NCBI RefSeq assembly: GCF_030272615.1
Contig: NW_026729206.1
Coordinates: forward strand, 12,501-42,500
Direction of reading: 5' to 3'
DNA length: 30,000 nucleotides
Origin: Cryptomeria japonica
Lineage: Eukaryota; Streptophyta; Pinopsida; Cupressales; Cupressaceae
The notes beneath the pieces are model-generated. The model saw only the letters and a list, made by a program, of their open reading frames with translations, did no database searches and was not told the origin of the DNA. A program made the position numbers and the translations under genes. Positions 1-8,775 of this stretch are shown here, piece by piece. The stretch's first letter is position 1. Each line of letters opens with the position of its first letter.

Positions 1-3000
1 CCAGTGCCAACCCCTTATCCCGCGATGCGTCCGATACACAGATAGTTCCAAGGCGGCCGAGGAGCCTCACCGCATATCAATCGGGGTGCGAGGCGAGGGA
101 TGGGGCGGGAAGGCCCCAACGGCTAGACGGAAGAGGCTTCAGGGCCACCTCGGAATGGTCCAAGCATCGGACGCGCTTGGGGCGACTGCCAGTGCCAACC
201 CCTTATCCCGCGATGCGTCCGATACACAGATGGTTCCAAGGCGGCCGAGGAGCCTCACCGCATAGCAATCGGGGGTGCGAGGCGAGGGATGGGGCGGGAA
301 GGCCCCAACGGCTAGACGGAAGAGGCTTCAGGGCCGCCTAGGAATGGTCCAAGCATCGGACACGCTTGGGGCGACTACCAGTGACAGCCCCCTATCCCGC
401 GATGCGTCCGATACGAAGATGGTTCCAAGGCGGCCGAGGAGCCTCACCGCATAGCAATCGGGGTGCGAGGTGGGGGATGCGGCGAGATGGCCCCAACGGC
501 TAGACGGAAGAGGCCACAGGGCCGCGTCGGAATAGTCCAAGCATCGGACGCGCTTGGGGCGACTACCAGTGACAACCCCTTATCCCGCGATGCGTCCGAT
601 ACGAAGATAGTTCCAAGGCGGCCGAGGAGCCTCACCGCATAGCAATCGGGGTGCGAGGTGGGGGATGCGGCGAGATGGCCCCAACGGCTAGACGGAAGAG
701 GCTGCAGGGCCGCCTCGGAATAGTCCAAGCATCGGACGCGCTTGGGGCCACTACCAGTGACAACCCCTTATCCCGCGATGCGTCCGATACGAAGATAGTT
801 CCAAGGCGGCCGAAGAGCCTCACCGCATAGCAATCGGGGTGCGAGGTGGGGGATGCGGCGAGATGGCCCCAACGGCTAGACGGAAGAGGCCACAGGGCCG
901 CCTCGGAATAGTCCAAGCATCGGACGCGCTTGGGGCGACTACCAGTGACAACCCCTTATCCCGCGATGCGTCCGATACGAAGATAGTTCCCAGGCGGCCG
1001 AGGAGCCTCACCGCATAGCAATCGGGGTGCGAGGCGAGGGATGCGGCGAGATGGCCCCAAAGGCTAGACGGAAGAGGCTGCAGGGCTGCCTCGGAATAGT
1101 CCAAGCATCGGACGCGCTTGGGGCGACTACCACTGCCAACCCCTTATCCCGCGATGCGTCCGATACACAGATAGTTCCGAGGCGGCCGAGGAGGTGGGGG
1201 ATGCAGCGAGATGGCCCCAATGGCTAGACGGAAGAGGCTGCAGGGCCGCCTCGGAATAGTCCAAGCATCGGACGCGCTTGGGGCGACTACCAGTGACAAC
1301 CCCTTATCCCGCGATGCGTCCGATACACAGATAGTTCCGAGGCGGCCAAGGAGCCTCACCGCATAGCAATCGTGGTGCGAGGTGGGGGATGCGGCGAGAT
1401 GGCCCCAACGGCTAGACGGAAGAGGCTGCAGGGCCGCCTCGGAATGGTCCAAGCATCGGATGCGCTTGGGGCGACTACCACTGCCAACCCCTTATCCCGC
1501 GATGCGTCCGATACACAGATAGTTCCAAGGCGGCCGAGGAGCCTCACAGCATAGCAATCAGGGTGCGAGGCGAGGGATGCGGCGAGAAAGCCCCAACGGC
1601 TAGAGGGAAGAGGCTTCAGGTCCGCCTCGGAATGGTCCAAGCATCGGACGCGCTTGGGGCGACTACCAGTGACAACCCCTTATCCCGCGACGCGTCCGAT
1701 ACACAGATAGTTCCAAGGCGGCCGAGGAGCCTCACCGCATAGCAATCGGGGTGCGAGGCGAGGGATGCGGCGAGAAGGACCCAACGGCTACACGGAAGAG
1801 GCTTCGGGGCCGCCTCGGAATGGTCCAAGCATCGGACGCGCTTGGGGCGACTACCAGTGACAACCCCTTATCCCGCGACGCGTCCGATACACAGATAGTT
1901 CCAAGGCGGCCGAGGAGCCTCACCGCATAGCAATCGGGGTGCGAGGCGAGGGATGCGGCGAGAAGGACCCAACGGCTACACGGAAGAGGCTTCGGGGCCG
2001 CCTCGGAATGGTCCAAGCATCGGACGCGCTTGGGGCGACTACCAGTGACAACCCCTTATCCCGCGACGCGTCCGATACACAGATAGTTCCAAGGCGGCCG
2101 AGGAGCCTCACCGCATAGCAATCGGGGTGCGAGGCGAGGGATGCGGCGAGAAGGACCCAACGGCTAGACGGAAGAGGCTTCGGGTCCGCCTCGGAATGGT
2201 CCAAGCATCGGACGCGCTTGGGGCGACTACCAGTGACAACCCCTTATCCCGCGACGCGTCCGATACACAGATAGTTCCAAGGCGGCCGAGGAGCCTCACC
2301 GCATAGCAATCGGGGTGCGAGGCGAGGGATGCGGCGAGAAGGACCCAACGGCTAGACGGAAGAGGCTTCGGGTCCGCCTCGGAATGGTCCAAGCATCGGA
2401 CGCGCTTGGGGCGACTACCAGTGACAACCCCTTATCCCGCGACGCGTCCGATACACAGATAGTTCCAAGGCGGCCGAGGAGCCTCACCGCATAGCAATCG
2501 GGGTGCGAGGCGAGGGATGCGGCGAGAAGGACCCAACGGCTAGACGGAAGAGGCTTCGGGTCCGCCTCGGAATGGTCCAAGCATCGGACGCGCTTGGGGC
2601 GACTACCAGTGACAACCCCTTATCCCGCGACGCGTCCGATACACAGATAGTTCCGAGGCGGCCGAGGAGCCTCACCGCATAGCAATCGGGGTGCGAGGCG
2701 AAGGATGCGGCGAGAAGGACCCAACGGCTAGACGGAAGAGGCTTCGGGTCCGCCTCGGAATGGTCCAAGCATCGGACGCGCTTGGGGCGACTACCAGTGA
2801 CAACCCCTTATCCCGCGACGCGTCCGATACACAGATAGTTCCAAGGCGGCCGAGGAGCCTCACCGCATAGCAATCGGGGTGCGAGGCGAGGGATGCGGCG
2901 AGAAGGACCCAACGGCTAGACGGAAGAGGCTTCAGGGCCGCCTCGGAATGGTCCAAGCATCGAACGCGCTTGGGGCGACTACCAGTGACAACCCCTTATC

Positions 3001-4014
3001 CCGCGACGCGTCCGATACACAGATAGTTCCGAGGCGGCCGAGGAGCCTCACCGCATAGCAATCGGGGTGCGAGGCGAGGGATGCGGCGAGAAGGACCCAA
3101 CGGCTAGACGGAAGAGGCTTCAGGGCCGCCTCGGAATGGTCCAAGCATCGGACGCGCTTGGGGCGACTACCAGTGACAACCCCTTATCCCGCGACGCGTC
3201 CGATACACAGATAGTTCCGAGGCGGCCGAGGAGCCTCACCGCATAGCAATCGGGGTGCGAGGCGAGGGATGCGGCGAGAAGGACCCAACGGCTAGACGGA
3301 AGAGGCTTCAGGGCCGCCTCGGAATGGTCCAAGCATCGGACGCGCTTGGGGCGACTACCAATGACAACCCCTTATCCCGCGACGCGTCCGATACACAGAT
3401 AGTTCCGAGGCGGCCGAGGAGCCTCACCGCATAGCAATCGGGGTGCGAGGCGAGGGATGCGGCGAGAAGGACCCAACGGCTAGACGGAAGAGGCTTCAGG
3501 GCCGCCTCGGAATGGTCCAAGCATCGGACGCGCTTGGGGCGACTACCAGTGACAACCCCTTATCCCGCGACGCGTCCGATACACAGATAGTTCCGAGGCG
3601 GCCGAGGAGCCTCACCGCATAGCAATCGGGGTGCAAGGCGAGGGATGCGGCGAGAAGGACCCAACGGCTAGACGGAAGAGGCTTCAGGGCCGCCTCGGAA
3701 TGGTCCAAGCATCGGACGCGCTTGGGGCGACTACCAGTGACAACCCCTTATCCCGCGACGCGTCCGATACACAGATAGTTCCGAGGCGGCCGAGGAGCCT
3801 CACCGCATAGCAATCGGGGTGCGAGGCGAGGGATGCGGCGAGAAGGACCCAACGGCTAGACGGAAGAGGCTTCAGGGCCGCCTCGGAATGGTCCAAGCAT
3901 CGGACGCGCTTGGGGCGACTACCGTTGCCAACCCCTTATCCCGCGATGCGTCTGATACACAGATAGTTCCGAGGCGGCCGAGGAGCCTCACCGCATAGCA
4001 ATCGGGTTGCGAGG
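1..4014. repeat. 188-bp tandem satellite array (about 21 units)
   Basis: The landmark CCCCTTATCCCGCGA or a close variant recurs at 11, 199, 387, 576, 764, 952, 1140, 1300, 1488 and then every 188 bp to 3932. One unit is 160 bp (1140 to 1300) because 28 bp are missing near 1193. The last unit breaks down near 4014. Units from about 1676 to 3760 carry GACGCGTC, while 1-1500 and the final unit carry GATGCGTC; four units (387-952) share CGAAGAT instead of CACAGAT. The repeat shares three collinear anchors with the promoter modules at 4015-5447, so it seems derived from them. If the minus-strand promoters are Pol I promoters, this array lies in the 5' external transcribed spacer. Not coding: 188 is not divisible by 3. 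Confidence 0.97.
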
Positions 4015-4374
4015 CAGATTATTGGGAAGGGAACCCCCTGGGATGCGGCTCAAGCAGTGCCCAAAGGGACTGGAATGCGGAATCACATCGAGAGACCCAA
4101 ATGCTATACGAGGGCTCAAATCGAATTATCGATTTGGCCACGACATGGACGCATCGGAACGACTACCTTTGCCGAACCACTCGCAATTGCATCCATACCG
4201 AAACCAATAGACATTTCCGTTAGAGCCCTCGCATAGCATTCGGGAATCTCGCATGCCCCTCTAAATCGACCAATGCTGGCGCTCAATGAAAATCCGAGCG
4301 CTACCACCGTTCGAGCGCCAGCATTGGTCGAGTTAGAGGGGCACGGGGGAGAATGCTCCAGTCAACACCTCCCC
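1..4374 (-). other. putative start of 45S pre-rRNA (5' ETS, partial)
   Basis: If the element at 4368-4382 is the 45S gene promoter, transcription would start at about 4374-4375 and run leftward through 4015-4374 and the 188-bp array toward an 18S gene beyond position 1. The support is positional only: this is the last promoter-like element in that direction, and it is followed by a homogeneous array and no further elements. The implied ETS exceeds 4.3 kb, which is long. The 18S gene is not in view, so this remains an inference. Confidence 0.35.
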
Positions 4375-4382
4375 TATATAAG
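4368..4382 (-). promoter_or_regulatory. Pol I-like promoter element 1 (candidate 45S gene promoter)
   Basis: The minus strand reads CTTATATAGGGGAGG, matching the plant Pol I initiator consensus TATATA(A/G)GGG; the start would be at about 4374-4375. The upstream sequence on that strand (CGGACAAATAA just before the element) is shared by all 13 copies. This is the most downstream element in the minus direction and abuts the 188-bp array, so it is the best candidate for the true gene promoter. Alternative: a Pol II TATA box (TATATAAG) on the plus strand. Confidence 0.6.
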
Positions 4383-4857
4383 TTATTTGTCCGATTCTCG
4401 CACAACCGTAGTCTGCCTCGTCGAATCAAACAACGGTCCCAGATTCCGACTTCCGTTCCGTAGAGACCCAAAAGCTAGATGGAGGCTCGCAAGAAAGAGA
4501 GTCGGCGCATAGCAATCGGGTTTCTCGAACGTTTAGGGACCGAGCTCACTTGCGGATAGGGCAAAATCCGCCAAGCAACCCAAAAGCTAGACGGGGGCTC
4601 GAATCGAATCGCCTAGGCGGCCACAACAACGACGTGTTGGATCGACTACCAGTGCCAAACCATTCAGCAAGACTAGTCTGTGTCGAGGCCGGATAGAGAT
4701 TCTCAGAGAGCGCCCGCATAGCATTTAGGAGACCTGCCGCGTCCCTCACACTCGACAAATGGTGGTGCACGTTTATAAATCCGAGCGATCCCAACCCTTT
4801 CAAGCACCAACATCGGTCGAGATAGAGGGGCACGGAGGGGGCTGCGTGAGACAACAC

Positions 4858-4872
4858 AGTCCCCTATATAAG
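4858..4872 (-). promoter_or_regulatory. Pol I-like spacer promoter 2
   Basis: Minus strand CTTATATAGGGGACT. The initiator core is intact, but the bases after GGGG differ from the GGGGAGG of the other copies. It shares the upstream ATTTGTCCGATTCTC (plus-strand reading) with element 1 and lies 490 bp from it. Confidence 0.55.
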
Positions 4873-5298
4873 TTATTTGTCCGATTCTCACACATCCGAA
4901 GAATGGTCATCAAATCGGACAACAGCCCAAACTTCCGACTTCCGTCCCAGAAAGCCCAAGAGCTATCTAAAACGTTCATGGCCGGAACTCGATCGCGGCT
5001 ATACCAGTCCGCCAAGCAACCCAAAAGCTAGACTGGAGCTCTAGTCGAATCACCTCTGTGGCCATTGCAAGGACGTGTTGGAGCGACTACCATTGCCGAA
5101 CCATTCCGCAGGTCGAGTCCATACCAAGGCCGCATAGAGATTCACGATGAGCTCCTGCATAGCAATCAGGAGACTTGCCGTGTCCATCACAATCGATAAA
5201 TCCTGGTGCAAGATTTTTGCATCCGAGCGCTCCAACCAGTCGAGCACCAGCATCAATCGACATAAACGGGCACGGGGGGAGGATGCTCGAGAACACTA

Positions 5299-5313
5299 CC
5301 TCCCCTATATAAG
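5299..5313 (-). promoter_or_regulatory. Pol I-like spacer promoter 3
   Basis: Minus strand CTTATATAGGGGAGG, in the third degenerate module, 441 bp from element 2. Like elements 1 and 2 it has TTATTTGTCC next to the core on the plus strand, where elements 4-13 have CTATTTGTC; this separates two promoter subfamilies. Confidence 0.6.
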
Positions 5314-5447
5314 TTATTTGTCCGATTCTCAAGCAGCCGAAGTCTGGTCATCGAATCGGGTCAAAGACCACAACTTCCGACTTTACCCACAATGCAAGTC
5401 ATCGAATCGAACATCGGCCCCCGAGTCGGACTCCATGCGTATGTCAG

Positions 5448-5747
5448 GTCATCGGACCCAAATTCCGCCTTCCTGCGCATGGCGGGCCATCAATATCAAC
5501 TCGGTCATCGGACCCAAACTCCGCCTTTTTGCGTATGGCACGCCTTCAAATCGGTCATCGGACCCAAATTCCGCCTTCCTGTGCATGGCGGGCCATCAAC
5601 ATCAACTCGGTCATCGGACCCAAATTCCGCCTTTCTGCGCATGGCACGCCATCAACTCGGTCATCGGACCCAAATTCCGCCTTCCTGCGCATGGCAGGTC
5701 ATCGGACACAAATTCAGACCTCGCCAATATGCCTACGTATCGAATCG
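5448..5747. repeat. 50/56-bp tandem repeat
   Basis: The phrase GTCATCGGACCCAAA or a close variant starts at 5448, 5504, 5554, 5610, 5660 and 5698, and again at 5748 where the 311-bp family begins. Spacings alternate 56, 50, 56, 50, then 38 and 50 bp. The 6-bp difference comes from an optional ATCAAC-like insertion. The alternation suggests a 106-bp dimer was amplified. The same phrase occurs inside the 311-bp units, so this array probably arose by local slippage at one end of such a unit. Confidence 0.9.
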
Positions 5748-5843
5748 GTCATCGGACCCAACTTCCGACTTCATCCATACTGTAGGGTCTTTGAGGTTGG
5801 CGCGGTGCGCTCAACCCAGGGAGTCGACCCATCGAAGCATACA

Positions 5844-5858
5844 CCTCCCCTATATAAG
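5844..5858 (-). promoter_or_regulatory. Pol I-like spacer promoter 4
   Basis: Minus strand CTTATATAGGGGAGG, first of four in the 311-bp array. About 20 bp downstream on that strand lies GGGTCGACTCCC, a near-palindrome shared with most elements 5-13. Confidence 0.6.
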
Positions 5859-6154
5859 CTATTTGTCCGATTCCCACACCTGTGTAGTTTGCACCTCTGA
5901 CCAGGACATCGACCCCAACTTCCGAACTCGACTGCAACGACGGCACCAGCGCCTTGGTGCGCACCTTGCGACGCACAGTCCCAACATTCGCCTTCCTGCA
6001 CATGGCAGGTCATCGGACCCAAATTCCGACCTCGCGAGTATGCCTACATATCGAATCGGTCATCGGACCCAACTTCCGACTTCATCCATACCGTAGGGTC
6101 TTTGAGGTTGGCGCGGTGCGCTCAACCCGGGGAGTCGACCCAACGAAGCATACA

Positions 6155-6169
6155 CCTCCCCTATATAAG
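6155..6169 (-). promoter_or_regulatory. Pol I-like spacer promoter 5
   Basis: Minus strand CTTATATAGGGGAGG, exactly 311 bp from element 4, with the same flanks. Confidence 0.6.
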
Positions 6170-6465
6170 CTATTTGTCCGATTCCCACACCTGTGTAGTT
6201 TGCACCTCCGATCAAGACATCGACCCCAACTTCCGAACTCGCCTCCAACGACCGAACCAGCGCCTTGGTGCGCACCTTGCAACGCACAGTGCCAACATTC
6301 GCCTTCCTGCACGTGGCAGGTCATCGGACCCAAATTCCGACCTCGCGAGTATGCCTACATATCGAATCGGTCATCGGACCCAACTTCCGACTTCATCCAT
6401 ACCGTAGGGTCTTTGAGGTTGGCGCGGTGCGCTCAACCCGGGGAGTCGACCCAACGAAGCATACA

Positions 6466-6480
6466 CCTCCCCTATATAAG
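6466..6480 (-). promoter_or_regulatory. Pol I-like spacer promoter 6
   Basis: Minus strand CTTATATAGGGGAGG, exactly 311 bp from element 5, with the same flanks. Confidence 0.6.
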
Positions 6481-6776
6481 CTATTTGTCCGATTCCCACA
6501 CCTGTGTAGCTTGCACCTCCGATCAGGACATCGACCCCAACTTCCGAACTCGACTAAAAAGACCGCACCAGCGCCTTGGTGTGCACCTTGCAACGCACAG
6601 TGTCAACATTCGCCTTCCTGCACATGGCAGGTCATCGGACCCAAATTCCGACCTCATGAGCATACCTACTAATCGAATCGGTCATCGGACCCAACTTCCG
6701 ACTTCATCCATACCGTAGGGTCTTTGAGGTTGGCGCGGTGCGCTCAACCTGGGGAGTCGACCCATCGAAGCATACA

Positions 6777-6791
6777 CCTCCCCTATATAAG
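6777..6791 (-). promoter_or_regulatory. Pol I-like spacer promoter 7
   Basis: Minus strand CTTATATAGGGGAGG, in the truncated fourth 311-bp unit. The 52-bp array sits about 105 bp upstream of it (minus-strand sense), so it is separated from element 8 by 883 bp, the widest gap in the ladder. Confidence 0.6.
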
Positions 6792-6895
6792 CTATTTGTC
6801 CGATTCCGACACCTGTGTAGTTTGCACCTCCGCTCAGGACATCGACCCCAACTTCCGAACTCGCCTGCAACGACCGAACCAGCGCCTTGGTGCGC

Positions 6896-7530
6896 ACCAA
6901 AAGTGCGCACTTTTGGAGGGCACTTTTGTGCGCTCCAAAGGTGCGCACTTTTGGAGGGCACTTTTCTGCGCTCCAAAGGTGCGCACTTTTGGAGGGCACT
7001 TTTTGGAGGGCACTTTTCTGCGCTCCAAAGGTGCGCACTTTTGGAGGGCACTTTTTGGAGGGCACTTTTCTGCGCTCCAAAGGTGCGCACTTTTGGAGGG
7101 CACTTTTTGGAGGGCACTTTTCTGCGCTCCAAAGGTGCGCACTTTTGGAGGGCACTTTTTGGAGGGCACTTTTCTGCGCTCCAAAGGTGCGCACTTTTGG
7201 AGGGCACTTTTTGGAGGGCACTTTTCTGCGCTCCAAAGGTGCGCACTTTTGGAGGGCACTTTTTGGAGGGCACTTTTCTGCGCTCCAAAGGTGCGCACTT
7301 TTGGAGGGCACTTTTTGGAGGGCACTTTTCTGCGCTCCAAAGGTGCGCACTTTTGGAGGGCACTTTTTGGAGGGCACTTTTCTGCGCTCCAAAGGTGCGC
7401 ACTTTTGGAGGGCACTTTTTGGAGGGCACTTTTCTGCGCTCCAAAGGTGCGCACTTTTGGAGGGCACTTTTGTGCACTCCAAAGGTGCGCACTTTTGGAG
7501 GGCACTTTTCCTGTGCTCCAAAGGTGCACA
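6896..7530. repeat. 52-bp tandem array with 38-bp end units
   Basis: GGTGCGCACTTTTGGAGGG starts at 6978 and then every 52 bp to 7446 (nine full units). Units of 38 bp flank the block (6940-6977, 7446-7483, and a 39-bp one at 7484); they lack one 14-bp TTTTTGGAGGGCAC duplication. The array begins at a 16-bp perfect palindrome, AAAAGTGCGCACTTTT (6899-6914), directly after the GGTGCGCACC of the truncated 311-bp unit. All frames on both strands lack stops over much of the block, giving overlapping pseudo-ORFs of 243-304 codons; these are artefacts of the repeat. Confidence 0.96.
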
Positions 7531-7659
7531 CCTAGGTGAGCACCTTCGACCACACCTTGTAGCACACCAAACTCTGACTTTCGACTTCATCCGCAATGCA
7601 GGGTCTTTGAGGTTGGCGCAATGCGCACAACCAGGGGAGTCGACCCATCAAACCCAACA

Positions 7660-7674
7660 CCTCCCCTATATAAG
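7660..7674 (-). promoter_or_regulatory. Pol I-like spacer promoter 8
   Basis: Minus strand CTTATATAGGGGAGG, first element of the 157-bp family. The conserved upstream block reads GTCTGATTCTC on the plus strand instead of GTCCGATTC, a change shared by elements 8, 9, 11 and 12. Confidence 0.6.
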
Positions 7675-7816
7675 CTATTTGTCTGATTCTCATACATGCG
7701 TAGCCTGCAGGAGCAATTAGGACATCGACCCCAACTTTCGGCTTCTAAACGAAAACAAGGTCTTTGAGGTTGGTGTAATGCGAACAACTAGGGGAGTCAA
7801 CCCATCAAACCCAACA

Positions 7817-7831
7817 CCTCCCCTATATAAG
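7817..7831 (-). promoter_or_regulatory. Pol I-like spacer promoter 9
   Basis: Minus strand CTTATATAGGGGAGG, 157 bp from element 8. Its downstream near-palindrome has changed from GTCGAC to GTCAAC (plus strand). Confidence 0.6.
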
Positions 7832-7973
7832 CTATTTGTCTGATTCTCATACATGTGTAGTCTACAGGAGCAATTAGGACATCGACCCCAACTTTTGACT
7901 TCTTAACGAAAACAAGGTCTTTGAGGTTGACGTAATGCGCACAACCAGGGGAGTCGACCCATCAAACCCAACA

Positions 7974-7988
7974 CCTCCCCTATATAAG
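7974..7988 (-). promoter_or_regulatory. Pol I-like spacer promoter 10
   Basis: Minus strand CTTATATAGGGGAGG, 157 bp from element 9; it keeps GTCGAC and the GTCCGATTC form of the upstream block. Confidence 0.6.
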
Positions 7989-8130
7989 CTATTTGTCCGA
8001 TTCTCATACATGTGTAGCCTGCAGGAGCCATTAGGACATTGACCCCAACTTTTGACTTCTTAACGAAAACAAGGTCTTTGAGGTTGGCGTAATGCGCACA
8101 ACCAAGGGAGTTGACCCATCAAACCCAACA

Positions 8131-8145
8131 CCTCCCCTATATAAG
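8131..8145 (-). promoter_or_regulatory. Pol I-like spacer promoter 11
   Basis: Minus strand CTTATATAGGGGAGG, 157 bp from element 10. Confidence 0.6.
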
Positions 8146-8350
8146 CTATTTGTCTGATTCTCATACATGTGTAGCCTGCAACAACGATTAGGACATCCAC
8201 CCCAACTTCTGAATTCGTCTGCGTTGACCGCACCAAAGGTGCACGCCTTGGTGCTCACCAAAATCCGACTTCCGACTTCTTCTGCTATGCGGGGTCTTTG
8301 AGGTTGGCGCAGTGCGCACAACCAGGGGAGTCAACCCACCGAATGCAACA

Positions 8351-8365
8351 CCTCCCCTATATAAG
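8351..8365 (-). promoter_or_regulatory. Pol I-like spacer promoter 12
   Basis: Minus strand CTTATATAGGGGAGG, 220 bp from element 11, in the unit that follows the extra block. Confidence 0.6.
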
Positions 8366-8507
8366 CTATTTGTCTGATTCTCATACATGCGTAGACTGCA
8401 GCAATGATTAGGACATCCACCCCAACTTTTGACTTCTTAAACAAGACAGGGTCTTTGAAGTTGGTGCAGTGCACACAACCAGGGGAGTCGACCCATCAAA
8501 CGCAACA

Positions 8508-8523
8508 CCTCCCCTATATAAAG
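8508..8523 (-). promoter_or_regulatory. Pol I-like spacer promoter 13 (one-base insertion)
   Basis: Minus strand CTTTATATAGGGGAGG: one extra base upstream of the TATATA core changes the spacing to the conserved upstream block. It is the outermost element, nearest the macro-repeats. It may be weakened. Confidence 0.5.
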
Positions 8524-8599
8524 CTATTTGTCCGATTCTCATACGTGTAGTCTGCAGCAGCGATTAGGACATCGACCCCAACTTCCGAATTCGTTTGCA

Positions 8600-8775
8600 T
8601 TGACCGCACCAAAGGTGCACGCCTTGGTGTGCACCCTGGAGTGCACTTTGGTGCTCACCTCGGTGCACACTTTGGTGTGCACCTCGGTGTGCACCAAAGG
8701 TGCGCACCTTGGAGCGCACCAAAGGTGTACACTTTGGAGCGCACCACATAGGGTCTTTGAGAGGTTGGCGCAGTG
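8600..8775. repeat. decayed GTGCACC repeats and a promoterless 157-bp remnant
   Basis: Degenerate units built on GGTGCACC, GGTGTGCACC and GGAGCGCACC. At 8751 the phrase GGGTCTTTGAGAGGTTGGCGC restarts the promoter unit, but it breaks off within about 35 bp into G-rich repeats with no TATATAGGGG. This looks like the worn outer edge of the promoter array. Confidence 0.8.

Larger units (their letters stand above)
4015..5447. repeat. degenerate promoter-bearing modules (about 440-545 bp)
   Basis: Three diverged modules share an ordered set of landmarks: CCCAAA(A/T)GCTA (4095, 4579, 5021), CGACTACC (4159, 4643, 5085) and CGCATAGCA or TGCATAGCA (4228, 4715, 5155). Each is followed by a TATATAGGGG element on the minus strand at 4368, 4858 and 5299. 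A fourth, shortened copy near 4466-4525 keeps the first and third landmarks but lacks the middle one and a promoter. These copies are much more diverged from each other than the arrays on either side, so they look older or less homogenised. No reading frame stands out. Confidence 0.75.
5748..6895. repeat. 311-bp tandem repeat, 3.7 units, one promoter each
   Basis: Unit starts at 5748, 6059, 6370 and 6681, exactly 311 bp apart. Each contains, left to right, GGTCATCGGACCCAA, GGGTCTTTGAGGTTGGCGC, the promoter-like element, a CGACCCCAACTTCCGAA block, and CGCCTTGGTGCGCACC. The fourth unit stops at that last palindrome, where the 52-bp array takes over. Apparent reading frames of up to 254 codons differ from unit to unit and are not supported. 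Confidence 0.95.
7602..8600. repeat. 157-bp promoter-bearing tandem repeat with a 220-bp variant
   Basis: GGTCTTTGA starts at 7602, 7759, 7916, 8073, 8293 and 8450: four steps of 157 bp and one of 220 bp. Each unit has one promoter-like element about 58 bp in. The 220-bp unit carries an extra block at about 8220-8290 (GACCGCACCAAAGGTGCACG and following) that resembles the non-promoter part of the 311-bp unit, so it looks like an intermediate between the two families. Confidence 0.95.

Noticed and set aside
328-3896. Serial 70-94 codon open frames on the minus strand of the 188-bp array
   Set aside because: Same peptide repeated because the DNA repeats; each copy ends by frame shift between units (188 is not divisible by 3) and no start context or domain supports translation.
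6978-7497. CRISPR array
   Set aside because: Units are contiguous and near-identical, with no variable spacers, and the context is eukaryotic rDNA spacer.
6682-7596. Repetitive 243-304 codon proteins (SALQKVPSKSAHLW type) on both strands
   Set aside because: The 52-bp unit lacks stops in nearly every frame, so all frames stay open. The protein repeat mirrors the DNA repeat and is cut off exactly where the array ends.
4368-8523. Plus-strand Pol II promoters (TATATAAG as a TATA box)
   Set aside because: Not excluded, but no gene follows on the plus strand and the GGGG directly after TATATA on the minus strand fits a Pol I initiator better. Kept as the main alternative.
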